The notes under the pieces were generated by a model. It was not told the origin of the DNA and searched no databases. It saw only the letters and a list, made by a program, of their open reading frames with translations. From Caulobacteraceae bacterium (lineage in GTDB: Bacteria > Pseudomonadota > Alphaproteobacteria > Caulobacterales > Caulobacteraceae): a stretch of DNA of 37,533 nucleotides. The translations under genes and the position numbers were made by a program. This document shows, piece by piece, positions 23,732 to 32,828 of this stretch (the stretch's first letter is position 1; each line of letters begins with the position of its first letter). The stretch covers positions 1 through 37,533 of the forward strand of contig JAIESL010000056.1 of NCBI GenBank assembly GCA_019746095.1, written 5' to 3'.

Positions 23732-24535
23732 GTGGCGGACTGGATTGCAGCGATTATTCTGGGTCTGGTCGAAGGCCTGACCGAATTCATTCCGGTGTCC
23801 TCGACGGGGCATCTGCTGCTGGCCAAACAGGCGCTCGGCCTCGGTGACGAGCCGTGGGACACCTTCATCGTCATGATCCAGCTGGGCGCGATCCTGGCGG
23901 TGGTGGCGGTCTATTTCATGCGTCTGTGGAAGGTGCTTCTGGGCTTGCCGGGCAAGGACCCGTCGGCACGGCGATTCGCCATCTCGGTGCTGCTGGCCTT
24001 CTTCCCTTCGGCCCTGCTCGGTTTGCTGTTCCACGACTTCATCAAGGACGTGCTGTTCAACACTACCCTCGTCTGCGTCATGCTGATCGTCGGCGGCTTT
24101 GCCCTGATCGCCCTGGAGCGCTGGGCCCCTCCGGCGCGCGAGGGCGACGCCATGCGCTTTTCCTGGAAGACCGCCCTGGGCATCGGCCTGTGGCAGTGCC
24201 TGTCGATCATCCCGGGTGTCTCGCGGTCGGGCGCGACCATCGTCGGTGGCCTGCTGCTTGGGGTCGACAAGCGGGCGGCGGCCGAATTCTCCTTCTTCCT
24301 GGCCATTCCGACCATGGTCGGTGCCTTCGCCCTGGACTTCTGGGCGAGCCGCGACATGATCGACGCCCAGGTTGCCGGCCTGATCGGCATCGGCTTTGTC
24401 GTGTCCTTCATCAGCGGCCTGTTCGTGGTCCGCACGATGGTGGATTTTGTCGGTCGCTACGGCTTCGCCCCGTTCGCAGCCTGGCGCATCCTGGTCGGGA
24501 CGGTGGGTCTGCTGGGGATCTGGCTCTACGCCTGA
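23732..24535 (+). CDS. uppP: Undecaprenyl-diphosphatase
   Basis: Recycles the undecaprenyl carrier by dephosphorylating undecaprenyl diphosphate at the inner membrane, for peptidoglycan and LPS synthesis. The 267-residue polytopic protein has both family motifs, EGLTEFIPVSSTGHL and PGVSRSGATI. The GTG at 23732 is chosen because GGGGGA lies six bases upstream and the encoded VADWIAAIILGLVEG matches the family N-terminus; an in-frame TTG at 23702 overlaps the previous stop codon and is an alternative. It probably shares a transcript with the citrate-synthase-like gene. Confidence 0.96.
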   Translation: MADWIAAIILGLVEGLTEFIPVSSTGHLLLAKQALGLGDEPWDTFIVMIQLGAILAVVAVYFMRLWKVLLGLPGKDPSARRFAISVLLAFFPSALLGLLFHDFIKDVLFNTTLVCVMLIVGGFALIALERWAPPAREGDAMRFSWKTALGIGLWQCLSIIPGVSRSGATIVGGLLLGVDKRAAAEFSFFLAIPTMVGAFALDFWASRDMIDAQVAGLIGIGFVVSFISGLFVVRTMVDFVGRYGFAPFAAWRILVGTVGLLGIWLYA

Positions 24536-24539
24536 CGCC

Positions 24540-25511
24540 TCAGGTGGCGGGGGCGTCCGCGAACTGTCCGCCCCGGCGATAGCGCCACAGATAGGTTGGG
24601 GCGATGGCCTCGATTCCGGTGGGCTCGATGCCCAGGGCCGCGAGGCCCTCGGCACCCTCGGCCACCACATTGTCGCTCTGCAGCAGCACCACCTGGTCGC
24701 GGGTCAGCACCGGTGCAATGCCGACCATGGTGCTCAGCTGAGCCATGGAGCCTATGGCGCGCGCCATGAAGAACGGCAGGGGGACGAGGGCGAAGCGGCG
24801 GTAGGTCTCGCGCCGGATCAGCTTCAGCACGTCCTCGAAGGTCATGACTGCCGGACCGCCCAGTTCGAAGGTGCGGCCTGCGGCCTCGGGGGCCGCCGTC
24901 GCCCGGGCAATGGCCTCAGCCACATCGGCGACATAGACCGGCTGGAATTTCGTCCGGCCACCGCCGATCAGCGGCAGGGCCGGGGCCATGGAGGCCAGGG
25001 CGGCGAACCGGTTCAGGAAGTCATCGCCGGCCCCGAAGACGATCGAGGGGCGGATCACCACCGTGTCCGGCTTGACTTCGCGCACCGCCGTCTCGGCCGC
25101 AGCCTTGGAGCGAGCATAGTCCGAGTCGCTCCCGGCATTGGCGCCGATGGCCGACACCTGGACCAGACGGCCTACGCCGCCGGCAGCGCAGGCCTCGGCG
25201 ATGTTGCGCGCGGCATCGACGTGCAGGCTCTGGAAGCTGCGCCGGCCGGATTCGTACAGGATGCCGACGAGGTTGATGGCCGCATCGGCACCGCGCAGGG
25301 CGGCTTCGACATCGGCGGGGCGGGTCACGTCGCAGCGGACCGCCTGGAACTGGCCGACCGTGCCGGAGGTCTGAAGCTTCCAGGCGCGGTCGGGACGGCG
25401 GCAGGCGATCCGCACGCGCCAGCCGCGTTTGGCCAGGGCCTGGACCAACTGGCTGCCGACGAAACCCGAGCCGCCGAAGACGGTGACAAGGCCGGGGGCA
25501 ACTTCGTTCAT
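24540..25511 (-). CDS. NDUFA9-like NAD(P)-binding SDR-family protein
   Basis: A 323-residue atypical short-chain dehydrogenase-like protein related to the complex I subunit NDUFA9. It has the nucleotide-binding motif VFGGSGFVGSQ, INLVGILYESG, VQVSAIGANAGSDSDYARSKAAAE with the degenerate YxxxK-type region (YARSK), and VIRPSIVFGAGDDFLN. Alphaproteobacterial homologues are typical. The ATG at 25511 follows GGAG at 8 bases; longer frame is not supported. It faces uppP tail to tail with a 4-base gap. Confidence 0.92.
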   Translation of the reverse strand: MNEVAPGLVTVFGGSGFVGSQLVQALAKRGWRVRIACRRPDRAWKLQTSGTVGQFQAVRCDVTRPADVEAALRGADAAINLVGILYESGRRSFQSLHVDAARNIAEACAAGGVGRLVQVSAIGANAGSDSDYARSKAAAETAVREVKPDTVVIRPSIVFGAGDDFLNRFAALASMAPALPLIGGGRTKFQPVYVADVAEAIARATAAPEAAGRTFELGGPAVMTFEDVLKLIRRETYRRFALVPLPFFMARAIGSMAQLSTMVGIAPVLTRDQVVLLQSDNVVAEGAEGLAALGIEPTGIEAIAPTYLWRYRRGGQFADAPAT

Positions 25512-25687
25512 GACAGGCTCCGAAAGGCGGCGGCGCGAGGAAGCGAAACCCTCGACGCGCCGGGGATTAGACGATGGCCGCCGCGCTCGCAACGCAAAGG
25601 CCACAAATCCCTGTTGACCGGCCTCGGACCCTGCCTTAAGGGTCCGCGCCTTCCGGACGGATAAGCGTGCAAGCGCGAAACGTCTGG

Positions 25688-25774
<87 letters not shown>

Positions 25775-25782
25775 ATTTTCAG

Positions 25783-25819
25783 ACGGCGTCGCGCTTCGGT
25801 GCGGCGCCGTTTCTGTTTT
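25783..25819 (+). terminator. Terminator after tRNA-Leu
   Basis: ACGGCG/CGCCGT outer stem with an inner CGC/GCG stem and a GCTTCGGT loop is followed by TTCTGTTTT. It lies 9 bases after the tRNA CCA end and ends the tRNA transcript. Confidence 0.8.
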
Positions 25820-25908
25820 GGGCGCATGCTTGCACCCTATCGCCTCGCGCGCGGCGCTCGGCTACTTGAGGGCGACGCTTTCTTTCGCCGAACGAGTCTC
25901 GGAACCGC

Positions 25909-26523
25909 ATGACCATCCATTTCCACGAAGGTGACCTGCCGAACGGGCTCGATCTCGGCTCCGAGGTGGCGATCGATTCCGAGACCATGGGGCTGCGTTT
26001 CCGCCGCGATCCCCTGTGCGTGGTGCAGCTGTCGGCCGGCGACGGCGACGCCCATGTCGTGCGCATGAACCGTCCGGCTTATGACTGCCCGAACCTGAAG
26101 CGCCTGCTGACCGATCCCAAGGTGCTGAAGCTGTTCCATTTCGGCCGGTTCGACATCGGCATGTTCCAGCTCCACCTCGGCGTCGAGACCCGGCCTGTCT
26201 ATTGCACCAAGATCGCCTCGAAACTGGCCCGCACCTATACCGACCGCCACGGCCTGAAGGACGTGGTGCGCGAACTGGTCGGGGTCGATCTGTCCAAGGC
26301 CCAGCAGTCCAGCGACTGGGGCGCCGCCGAGCTGTCTCCGGCCCAGCTGGAATACGCCGCTTCCGACGTCCTGTACCTGCATGCCGCCAAGGTCCGGCTG
26401 GACGAGATGCTGGCGCGCGAGGGCCGGACAGAACTGGCCCGCAAATGCTTCGACTTCCTGCCGACGCGGTCGGCGCTCGACCTGGCCGGCTGGGACGAGA
26501 TGGACGTGTTCGCGCACAGCTGA
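25909..26523 (+). CDS. rnd: Ribonuclease D-like DEDDy 3'-5' exonuclease
   Basis: A 204-residue exonuclease with the DEDDy motifs: IDSETMGL (Exo I), LFHFGRFDIGMF (Exo II) and YAASDVLYLHAA (Exo III, Tyr and Asp). It has the catalytic domain only, without the HRDC domains of long RNase D, which is usual in alphaproteobacteria. Its TGA overlaps the lptC ATG, so it heads the lptCAB gene string. Confidence 0.92.
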   Translation: MTIHFHEGDLPNGLDLGSEVAIDSETMGLRFRRDPLCVVQLSAGDGDAHVVRMNRPAYDCPNLKRLLTDPKVLKLFHFGRFDIGMFQLHLGVETRPVYCTKIASKLARTYTDRHGLKDVVRELVGVDLSKAQQSSDWGAAELSPAQLEYAASDVLYLHAAKVRLDEMLAREGRTELARKCFDFLPTRSALDLAGWDEMDVFAHS

Positions 26524-27179
26524 TGACCGATCCTGCCGACAGCCCTGCGCATCAGGACGAGGCCCGTGTCGCCGCGACGGCCGAGGCCTTCCGCGCGCGC
26601 TCGCGGCGGGTGCAGCTGCTGCGCCGCGTCCTGCCGGTGGCGATCATCGTCCTGGCCGGGGGCACGCTCAGCTGGATCGTGCTGCGCAGCGTCATGTCCG
26701 ACGTCGAGCGCAAGGCCGGAACCAGCCGAGAGATCCGCCTCGATACCCTGCGCTTTCACGGCCAGGACGCGGCGGGCCGCAGTTTCGTCATCGGTGCCAA
26801 GGGGGCCGTGCGCGACCCGGAAACGGGCCACTACCGACTGGTCGGCCCGGCGCTGCGGTTGAACCTGGGAGGCCGAAAGGTCACCACCCTGACTGCCGAG
26901 GGCGGAGTCTATGACGAGGCCGGCAAGACCGTCACCATCGGCCCGAATGTGCGGATTTCCGACGGCGGCTCGGGCTTTACCCTGGTGACGCCCGAGGCGG
27001 TGGTCGACACCGCGACCGGCATTGTGACCGGTAACAAGGGTGTCCAGGGCTCCGGCCCGCTTGGAACCATCATCGCTTCGTCCTATGTGATCCGGGAACA
27101 GGGCGGGCGCGTCGAGTTTCGAGGCACCGGCGAAAACAAGATAAGCGGCACGATCAGCGCCGGAGGGCCGACCCCATGA
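26523..27179 (+). CDS. lptC: LPS export protein LptC
   Basis: Inner-membrane-anchored bitopic protein passing LPS from LptB2FG to LptA. The 218-residue protein has one N-terminal helix (about 36-58, LPVAIIVLAGGTLSWIVL) and a periplasmic beta-jellyroll of the LptC/YrbK family. Overlaps rnd and lptA by 1 and 4 bases. The lpt order is the conserved one. Confidence 0.9.
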   Translation: MTDPADSPAHQDEARVAATAEAFRARSRRVQLLRRVLPVAIIVLAGGTLSWIVLRSVMSDVERKAGTSREIRLDTLRFHGQDAAGRSFVIGAKGAVRDPETGHYRLVGPALRLNLGGRKVTTLTAEGGVYDEAGKTVTIGPNVRISDGGSGFTLVTPEAVVDTATGIVTGNKGVQGSGPLGTIIASSYVIREQGGRVEFRGTGENKISGTISAGGPTP

Positions 27180-27658
27180 GCATGACCCGAACCCTGACCA
27201 TCGCGGCGACGGCCACGGCACTGCTGGCCCTGCCGACCCTGGGCGGTGCCCAGACCCCGGTGAACAGCAGCGATCAGCCGATCTCGTTCAGCGCCGACGG
27301 CGGCGAATATGTTGGCAATACGGTCACCCTGCGGGGGCGGGCCGAGTTGATCCAGGGCCAGAACCGGCTTCGTGCCGACACGGTGACGGGCCTCAACCAG
27401 ACGGGTGAGAGCCGGATCGAGGCCTCGGGCAACGTCTATTTCGTGACGCCGGAACAGACCATCCGCGGCGACAACGCCATCTACACCACGGCCGACGACA
27501 TGATCCTGGTCACCGGCGAGGTGATCCTGACCCAGGGCCAGAACGTCCTGACCGGGTCGCGCCTGACCTATAATGTGCGCACCCAGGCCGCGCGGATCGA
27601 GGCGGGTGGCCAAGGGCGTATTCGCGGCGTCTTCTACCCAGCCAACAGCGGAAATTGA
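27176..27658 (+). CDS. lptA: LPS transport periplasmic protein LptA (OstA family)
   Basis: A 160-residue periplasmic bridge protein. It has a signal peptide ending near LGGAQTP and an OstA-type repeating beta pattern (GEYVGNTVTLRGRAELIQGQ, RADTVTG, IEASGNVYFV, IRGDNAIY, VTGEVILTQGQNVLTG). Starts within ATGA of the lptC stop, so it is translationally coupled. Confidence 0.93.
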   Translation: MSMTRTLTIAATATALLALPTLGGAQTPVNSSDQPISFSADGGEYVGNTVTLRGRAELIQGQNRLRADTVTGLNQTGESRIEASGNVYFVTPEQTIRGDNAIYTTADDMILVTGEVILTQGQNVLTGSRLTYNVRTQAARIEAGGQGRIRGVFYPANSGN

Positions 27659-27678
27659 GCTCCGGCTCGGTCTGACCA

Positions 27679-28470
27679 TTGGCGCGCAAGGAACTCTCAG
27701 CCCTCAATGTGAACGAGACTCCGGCGTCGCCGGAGGCCGCGCCCGCGCGCCCGACCGGCCTGCGGGTCGATCACATTGCCCGCGCCTTTGGCCAGCGGCA
27801 GGTGGTGCGCGACGTCTCCCTGCACGTCGAACGCGGTCAGGTCGCGGGCCTGCTGGGCCCCAACGGCGCGGGCAAGACCACCTGTTTCTACATGATCACC
27901 GGCCTGATCCCGCCGGACAGCGGCACCATCTGGCTGGACGGCGAGGACATCACGGCCCAGCCGATGTACCAGCGCGCCCGCATGGGTCTGGGCTATCTGG
28001 CGCAGGAGGCCTCGATCTTCCGCGGCATGACGGTCGAGCACAACGTCATGGCGGTGGTTGAGCTCCACCACACCGGCCAGGCCGCCATTGCCGAGGAAAC
28101 CAGCCGCCTGCTGGAAGAACTGCGCATCGACCACCTGCGCCACGCCCCGGCCTCGGGCTTGTCGGGCGGTGAGCGCCGCCGCTGCGAGATCGCCCGGGCC
28201 CTGGCGGGCAAGCCCAGCTTCATGCTGCTGGACGAACCCTTCGCCGGCATCGACCCCCTGGCCATCGCCGACATCCGCCAGGTCATCCGCTATCTGGCCG
28301 GCCAGGGCATCGGCGTCCTGATCACCGACCACAATGTGCGTGAGACGCTCGAAATCATCGACCACGCCTCGATCATCTCGGGCGGTGCCGTGCTGTTCGA
28401 GGGCAAGGCCGAGGATGTGATCCGCGACCCGGAAGTGCGCCGGGTCTATCTGGGCGACATGTACGGCTGA
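27679..28470 (+). CDS. lptB: LPS export ABC transporter ATP-binding protein LptB
   Basis: Energises LPS extraction from the inner membrane. The 263-residue ATPase has Walker A GPNGAGKTT, signature LSGGERRR, Walker B LLDEPFAGIDP and switch His in TDHNVRET; it matches LptB. The TTG at 27679 gives about 20 residues before the core; a GTG at 27709 is an alternative, and neither has a clear ribosome site. In many proteobacteria rpoN follows directly; here an opposing peptidase gene comes next. Confidence 0.95.
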   Translation: MARKELSALNVNETPASPEAAPARPTGLRVDHIARAFGQRQVVRDVSLHVERGQVAGLLGPNGAGKTTCFYMITGLIPPDSGTIWLDGEDITAQPMYQRARMGLGYLAQEASIFRGMTVEHNVMAVVELHHTGQAAIAEETSRLLEELRIDHLRHAPASGLSGGERRRCEIARALAGKPSFMLLDEPFAGIDPLAIADIRQVIRYLAGQGIGVLITDHNVRETLEIIDHASIISGGAVLFEGKAEDVIRDPEVRRVYLGDMYG

Positions 28471-28480
28471 GGCTTTGCGC

Positions 28481-29794
28481 CTAGTCCGCCCCCAGGCTCA
28501 ACCGGCTGATCAGGACCGCCGCCCGCTGCGATTGGCGCACCAGACTGTCCAGATCGACCCACTCCCCGTCCGCATGGGCATTGCCACCGGCCATGCCGAG
28601 GCCGCCCAGGGTGTCGACATCCCCGGCCACGAAACCGCTGTCGGCGGCACCGCGGCGGGCGGGGTCGTATTCGGCCATCTCGGCCAGGCCGAGGTCGCGG
28701 TTGACCGCGTTCAGCCGGGCCAGCAGGGCGCGGTTGCCCGCGCTCGGGGCCATGGGCGGATAGCCGCCCTCGGCAAAGACCAGTTCCGCCCCCGTGCGCG
28801 GCAGGTTGTCGGCGACGATTGACTGCATCCGGGCCCGAACCCGTTCGTCCTGCTCGCGGGTCAGGGTGCGCAGGTCGCCGCGGGCGATGGCGGTCGAGGC
28901 GACGATATTGGTCTTGCCCGAGGCGGTGACATTGAAGCCCTCGGCGTCGATGGCGGCGGGCGTGCCCCCGGCGACCACCCCGACATTATAGGTCAGGTTC
29001 GGCTCCGGCAGGTCGCGGCGGAAGCCGTCGAGGATGCGGGCCAGCTCATAGATGGCCCCATAGCCCAGCGCGTCGTTGAACACCCCGCTGGAGTGGCCGG
29101 TGCGGCCCGTCGTGGTCAGGGTCCAGTTTGATGAGCTGCGCCGGGCGACGGTGCCGAAATCCGCCTCGTCCTCGACCGCCAGATTCTCGAACTCGAGGGC
29201 ATAGGCGGCCGCGCGTCCGGCCTCGATCAGGTCGCGGCGGGCGATCGCCGCGGGTGCCCCGATCCGCTCCTCGTCGCCGGTCAGGAAGACGGTGATATTG
29301 GCATCCTCCAGCGTGCCCGCCGCCTGCATGGCGCGCAGGGCGGCGATGATGACCGCGATCCCGCCCTTGTCGTCGCCGACGCCGGGGCCGGTCGCCCGCA
29401 TCCCTGTGCGCTCGAACCGCTGGAAGGGGTTGTCGGCCTCGAAGACGGTGTCGAGGTGGCCGATCAGCAGGACGTTGCGGCCCGGACCCTCACGGGTGGC
29501 GATCAGATGTCCGGCGCGGCCGGTCCCCGCCATGTCGACCCAGCGGACGGTGAAGCCCAGCGGCTCCAGCTCGGCCCGGACCATGTCGCCGACGATGCGG
29601 ACGCCCGGCAGGTTCAGGGTGCCACTGTTCTGGTTCACCATCCGCTCCAGCAGGGCGATGTGGCGGTCGTGCTCGTCGACGACCGTCCGGACCATCGTCT
29701 GTTCGGCGGGGGCGATCACCGGGGCGAAGGTCGACTGGGCGAAGGCGGCGCCGGGCAGGGTGAGCAGCAGCAGGGCGGCAAGTATGGGGCGCAT
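28481..29794 (-). CDS. M20-family (carboxypeptidase G2-like) secreted zinc peptidase
   Basis: A 437-residue exported metallopeptidase. Signal peptide MRPILAALLLLTLPGAAFAQ at the N-terminus; metal-binding motifs GHLDTVFE, GVGDDKGG and TGDEERIG, with a dimerisation domain between. The arrangement is that of M20A carboxypeptidase G2/CPG70-like enzymes that cut C-terminal amino acids from peptides or folyl substrates. The ATG at 29794 starts the signal peptide. It is placed head-to-head with rpoN and tail-to-tail with lptB, breaking the usual lptB-rpoN junction. Confidence 0.9.
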   Translation of the reverse strand: MRPILAALLLLTLPGAAFAQSTFAPVIAPAEQTMVRTVVDEHDRHIALLERMVNQNSGTLNLPGVRIVGDMVRAELEPLGFTVRWVDMAGTGRAGHLIATREGPGRNVLLIGHLDTVFEADNPFQRFERTGMRATGPGVGDDKGGIAVIIAALRAMQAAGTLEDANITVFLTGDEERIGAPAAIARRDLIEAGRAAAYALEFENLAVEDEADFGTVARRSSSNWTLTTTGRTGHSSGVFNDALGYGAIYELARILDGFRRDLPEPNLTYNVGVVAGGTPAAIDAEGFNVTASGKTNIVASTAIARGDLRTLTREQDERVRARMQSIVADNLPRTGAELVFAEGGYPPMAPSAGNRALLARLNAVNRDLGLAEMAEYDPARRGAADSGFVAGDVDTLGGLGMAGGNAHADGEWVDLDSLVRQSQRAAVLISRLSLGAD

Positions 29795-29860
29795 CGGGGC
29801 TCTCGCTCGGGACAGACGATCCGGACAGGGGAGCAAAGCGCGGCCGGCAGGTCCAGCGGT

Positions 29861-29876
29861 TTAGAACGCCGTTAAC
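29861..29876. promoter_or_regulatory. CtrA-like site between the M20 peptidase and rpoN
   Basis: TTAG-N7-TTAAC differs by one base from TTAA-N7-TTAAC. It lies about 65 bases before the rpoN start and about 70 before the peptidase start, in a divergent promoter region. Predicted by pattern only. Confidence 0.3.
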
Positions 29877-29940
29877 CGGTCAGGCCACAAGGTGGCCTGA
29901 GCAAGTTTCGGGCCACGCCCGGGGGCAGGGGAAAAGAACG

Positions 29941-31458
29941 TTGCTGGGACAAAGGCTTGAGATTCGGCAGGGCCAGGGGCTGGTCATCACGCCCCAGCTC
30001 CAGCAGGCGATCAAGCTGCTGCAACTGTCCAATCTCGAGCTCGACGCCTTCGTCGAGGCCGAGCTGGAGCGCAATCCGCTGCTGCAGCGCGAGGACGCCG
30101 AGCCCAGTGGCGAGATCGACGCCCCGGCCCCTGTGGAAAGCCATGACGCTGCCGAAATGAGTTTCGACGAGGGTCGGGTGACGGACGCCGATCGGACGCT
30201 CGATGCCCGCTCCGACGATGTCTATGGCGACGCCAGCCCCGGCGAGCGGACCTCGGACCGGATGGAGGATGTCGGCGTCGGTGAGGCCCAGGTCGGGCTC
30301 AACGACTGGTCCCGCGCCGGCTCCGGTGGCGGCCTGCCCGACGGGGAGGGCCGCGAACAGCCCGACAGCCGCGAAATGACCCTGTGGGAGCATCTGCAGG
30401 CCCAGGCGTCGCAGGCAGGCTTCTCGTCGTCCGACCACGCCATCGCCCTGACCCTGATCGACGCCGTCGACGAGGGTGGCTATCTGCGCGGCGACCTGGC
30501 CGAGATCGCGGACCGTCTCGGCGTTCCGCTGGAACGGATCGAGGCGGTGCTGACGGTCTGCCATGGCTTCGAACCGACGGGCGTCATGGCCCGCTCCGTG
30601 CCCGAATGCCTGAAGCTGCAGCTGATCGAGCGCAACCGCTTCGATCCGGCCATGGGCTGTCTGCTCGACAATCTGGACCTGCTGGCCAAGCGCGACCTGT
30701 CGGGGCTGAGGAAGGCCTGCGATGTCGACGCCGAGGACATGGCCGAGATGATCGCCGAGCTGAAGGCGCTGACGCCCCGGCCGGGGGCCGGCTTCGGCGG
30801 TGAACCGGCCCAGACGGTGATCCCCGATGTGCATGTGCGCGCCGACCCGGCCGGCGGCTGGAAGGTCGAGCTCAACGCCGACACCCTGCCGCGTCTGATC
30901 ATGGACAAACGCTATCACGGCCTGGTCGCGGCGGGGTCGCGCTCGGACGTGGAGAAGACCTTCGTCGCCGACTGCGCCGCCCAGGCCAGCTGGCTGGTCA
31001 AGTCGCTGGACCAGCGGGCCAAGACCATTCTCAAGGTGTCGTCCGAGATCGTGCGCCAGCAGGACGCCTTCCTGGCCTTTGGCGTCGAATTCCTGCGCCC
31101 GCTGAATCTGAAGACCGTCGCCGACGCCATCGGCATGCATGAATCGACGGTCAGCCGGGTGACCTCGAACAAATACGTCTCGACACCGCGCGGGGTGTTC
31201 GAGCTGAAATTCTTCTTCACGGCGGCGATCCAGTCGTCCGACGGCGGCGCGACCCATTCGGCCGAGGCCGTGCGTCACCGGATCAAGTCGATGATCGACG
31301 GCGAGGGCCGCGACGGCGATGTCCTCAGCGACGACCGGATCGTGGAAATCCTCAAGGAGACGGGCATCGACATCGCCCGCCGCACCGTGGCGAAATACCG
31401 CGAGGCCCTGCGCATCCCGTCCTCGGTCGAGCGCAAGCGGATGCTGAAAGCGGGTTAG
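29941..31458 (+). CDS. rpoN: RNA polymerase sigma-54 factor
   Basis: Directs RNA polymerase to -24/-12 promoters; in Caulobacterales these include flagellar and stalk genes. The 505-residue protein starts with the Region I pattern RQGQGLVITPQLQQAIKLLQ, has an acidic region II, a core-binding domain, an HTH (AIGMHESTVSRVTSNKY) and the RpoN box ARRTVAKYREAL near the C-terminus. TTG start at 29941 directly precedes the conserved Region I. Followed after about 100 bases by hpf. Confidence 0.96.
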   Translation: MLGQRLEIRQGQGLVITPQLQQAIKLLQLSNLELDAFVEAELERNPLLQREDAEPSGEIDAPAPVESHDAAEMSFDEGRVTDADRTLDARSDDVYGDASPGERTSDRMEDVGVGEAQVGLNDWSRAGSGGGLPDGEGREQPDSREMTLWEHLQAQASQAGFSSSDHAIALTLIDAVDEGGYLRGDLAEIADRLGVPLERIEAVLTVCHGFEPTGVMARSVPECLKLQLIERNRFDPAMGCLLDNLDLLAKRDLSGLRKACDVDAEDMAEMIAELKALTPRPGAGFGGEPAQTVIPDVHVRADPAGGWKVELNADTLPRLIMDKRYHGLVAAGSRSDVEKTFVADCAAQASWLVKSLDQRAKTILKVSSEIVRQQDAFLAFGVEFLRPLNLKTVADAIGMHESTVSRVTSNKYVSTPRGVFELKFFFTAAIQSSDGGATHSAEAVRHRIKSMIDGEGRDGDVLSDDRIVEILKETGIDIARRTVAKYREALRIPSSVERKRMLKAG

Positions 31459-31559
31459 GGCATTTCTCTCTCCCCGCTTCGGGGAAGAAGTCCAACAATC
31501 CACACCACATTTCGGTGATCGGCGTTGACACCATTCGGAAACGGTCGCGTTCTGTGAGC

Positions 31560-32225
31560 ATGCAAATCCAGGTCAGTGGCAAACACGTAGATGTCGGCGA
31601 CGCGTTAGGCTCGCGCATCTCCCAGGAACTCCAGGACGGGATCGGCAAATATTTCGAACGAGGGGCCCAGGAGGCCGAGGTCGTGGTGTCCAAGGACGGC
31701 TACGGCTTCAAGGTGGACTGCTGGGTTCGCCTCGCCTCCGGAGAGGCCATCGTCACCAGCGGCCTCGGTGGCGACGCCCATGCCGCCTTTTCCGATTCCC
31801 TTGAGAAGCTCGAAAAGCGGGTCCGGCGCTACAAGCGCCGGCTCAAGAACCATCATGCCGGTCCGCGTGGCCTCTCGCCCGAGAAGACCGAGAACGCCGC
31901 CCGGGAAGTGGCCCGCAGCATGGTCCTGCGCAGCCCGGACGCGGTCGAGGACGATGCCTTCGGCGACGCCGGTGCGCCGGATGAGCCGCCGCCGGTAGGC
32001 ATGGTCATCGCCGAGACCGTGTCCGAAATCCGCACCATCACGGTCGGCCGGGCCGTGCTCGAGTTGGACATGACCGGCTATCCTGTCGTGCTGTTCCGCA
32101 ATGCCGCCCACGGCGGCATCTCGGTCGTCTACCGTCGTCCCGACGGTAATGTGGGCTGGATCGATCCCGAGCGAACGGTGAAATCGATAAATGGACACGG
32201 TTCGGTAAAGGGTCGCAGCGCATAG
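31560..32225 (+). CDS. hpf: Long-form ribosome hibernation promoting factor
   Basis: Induces dimerisation or stabilisation of resting ribosomes. The 221-residue protein has an N-terminal S30AE domain (MQIQVSGKHVDVG, VVVSKDG, ...KRRLKNHH, about 1-100), a variable linker and a C-terminal dimerisation domain of the long HPF class (EIRTITVGRAVLELDMTG, VVYRRPDGNVGWIDPE). ATG at 31560 is favoured; an in-frame GTG six bases earlier is possible. The rpoN-hpf-ptsN order is conserved in many proteobacteria. Confidence 0.94.
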   Translation: MQIQVSGKHVDVGDALGSRISQELQDGIGKYFERGAQEAEVVVSKDGYGFKVDCWVRLASGEAIVTSGLGGDAHAAFSDSLEKLEKRVRRYKRRLKNHHAGPRGLSPEKTENAAREVARSMVLRSPDAVEDDAFGDAGAPDEPPPVGMVIAETVSEIRTITVGRAVLELDMTGYPVVLFRNAAHGGISVVYRRPDGNVGWIDPERTVKSINGHGSVKGRSA

Positions 32226-32300
32226 TCTTTCCCAATCGAGGCGGGTGGTCTAAAGGGCCCCCGCCCATTCGGAATGTGTGGGCAGACTCGGGAATCCCTC

Positions 32301-32768
32301 ATGGACATCGGTGAATTGCTGGCGGACGGCGGTGTCGTCCTGCGCAGCGGTGCCTCGTCAAAACGCCAGGCCTTGCATACGGTGGCCGAGGCGGCCGCCC
32401 AGGCCCTGGGCCTGCCGGAAAACCGGATCATGGAGGCCTTGCTGGAACGCGAGGCCCTGGGGTCGACCGGGCTCGGTTCGGGCGTGGCGGTTCCGCATGC
32501 CCGGCTGGAAGGCGTCTCCCGGGTGACCGCGGTGTTCGTCCGGCTGGAAACGCCCGTGGCCTATGGCGCGGTCGATGACCGGCCCGTGGACCTGTTGTTC
32601 GCCCTGTTCGCCCCGCCCTGCGACGGGGCCGAACACCTGCGTGCCCTGGCGGCCGTTTCGCGAGCCCTGCGCGCGCCCGAAATGCGCGAGCAACTGCGTC
32701 AGGCCCGGACGATCGACGCAATCCGCGCCCTGTTCGTCCGCGACAGCCTTCCGGCCACAGCCGCCTGA
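32301..32768 (+). CDS. ptsN: Nitrogen-related PTS IIA protein
   Basis: A 155-residue EIIA-Ntr phosphocarrier regulator. The phosphorylated His is in the motif GVAVPHARL (His66), with GSTGLGSG before it and RPVDLLFALFAPP later, all characteristic. GGGA seven bases before the ATG supports the start. It receives phosphate from PtsP/NPr and in alphaproteobacteria influences stringent response and potassium/nitrogen regulation. Last gene of the rpoN-hpf-ptsN string; a hairpin lies beyond it. Confidence 0.94.
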   Translation: MDIGELLADGGVVLRSGASSKRQALHTVAEAAAQALGLPENRIMEALLEREALGSTGLGSGVAVPHARLEGVSRVTAVFVRLETPVAYGAVDDRPVDLLFALFAPPCDGAEHLRALAAVSRALRAPEMREQLRQARTIDAIRALFVRDSLPATAA

Positions 32769-32808
32769 TATCCTTGGTGCGCTGACGACGCGCGCGCGGC
32801 GCACGTCT

Positions 32809-32827
32809 GCCCGGGCGCTCCCCGGGC
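32809..32827. terminator. Hairpin between convergent ptsN and DUF1150 genes
   Basis: GCCCGGG-CGCTC-CCCGGGC forms a perfect 7-bp stem between the two stop codons. An ATTAAT follows on the plus side. It may serve both directions as a weak terminator. Confidence 0.5.
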
Positions 32828-32828
32828 A

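Noticed and set aside
29872..31503. A 543-codon minus-strand open frame opposite rpoN
   Set aside because: Antisense shadow of rpoN, which has all sigma-54 landmarks; the opposite frame has no family signature.
31525..31555. TTGACA before hpf as a promoter
   Set aside because: A -10 element at proper spacing is not convincing and the position would leave almost no leader before the hpf start.
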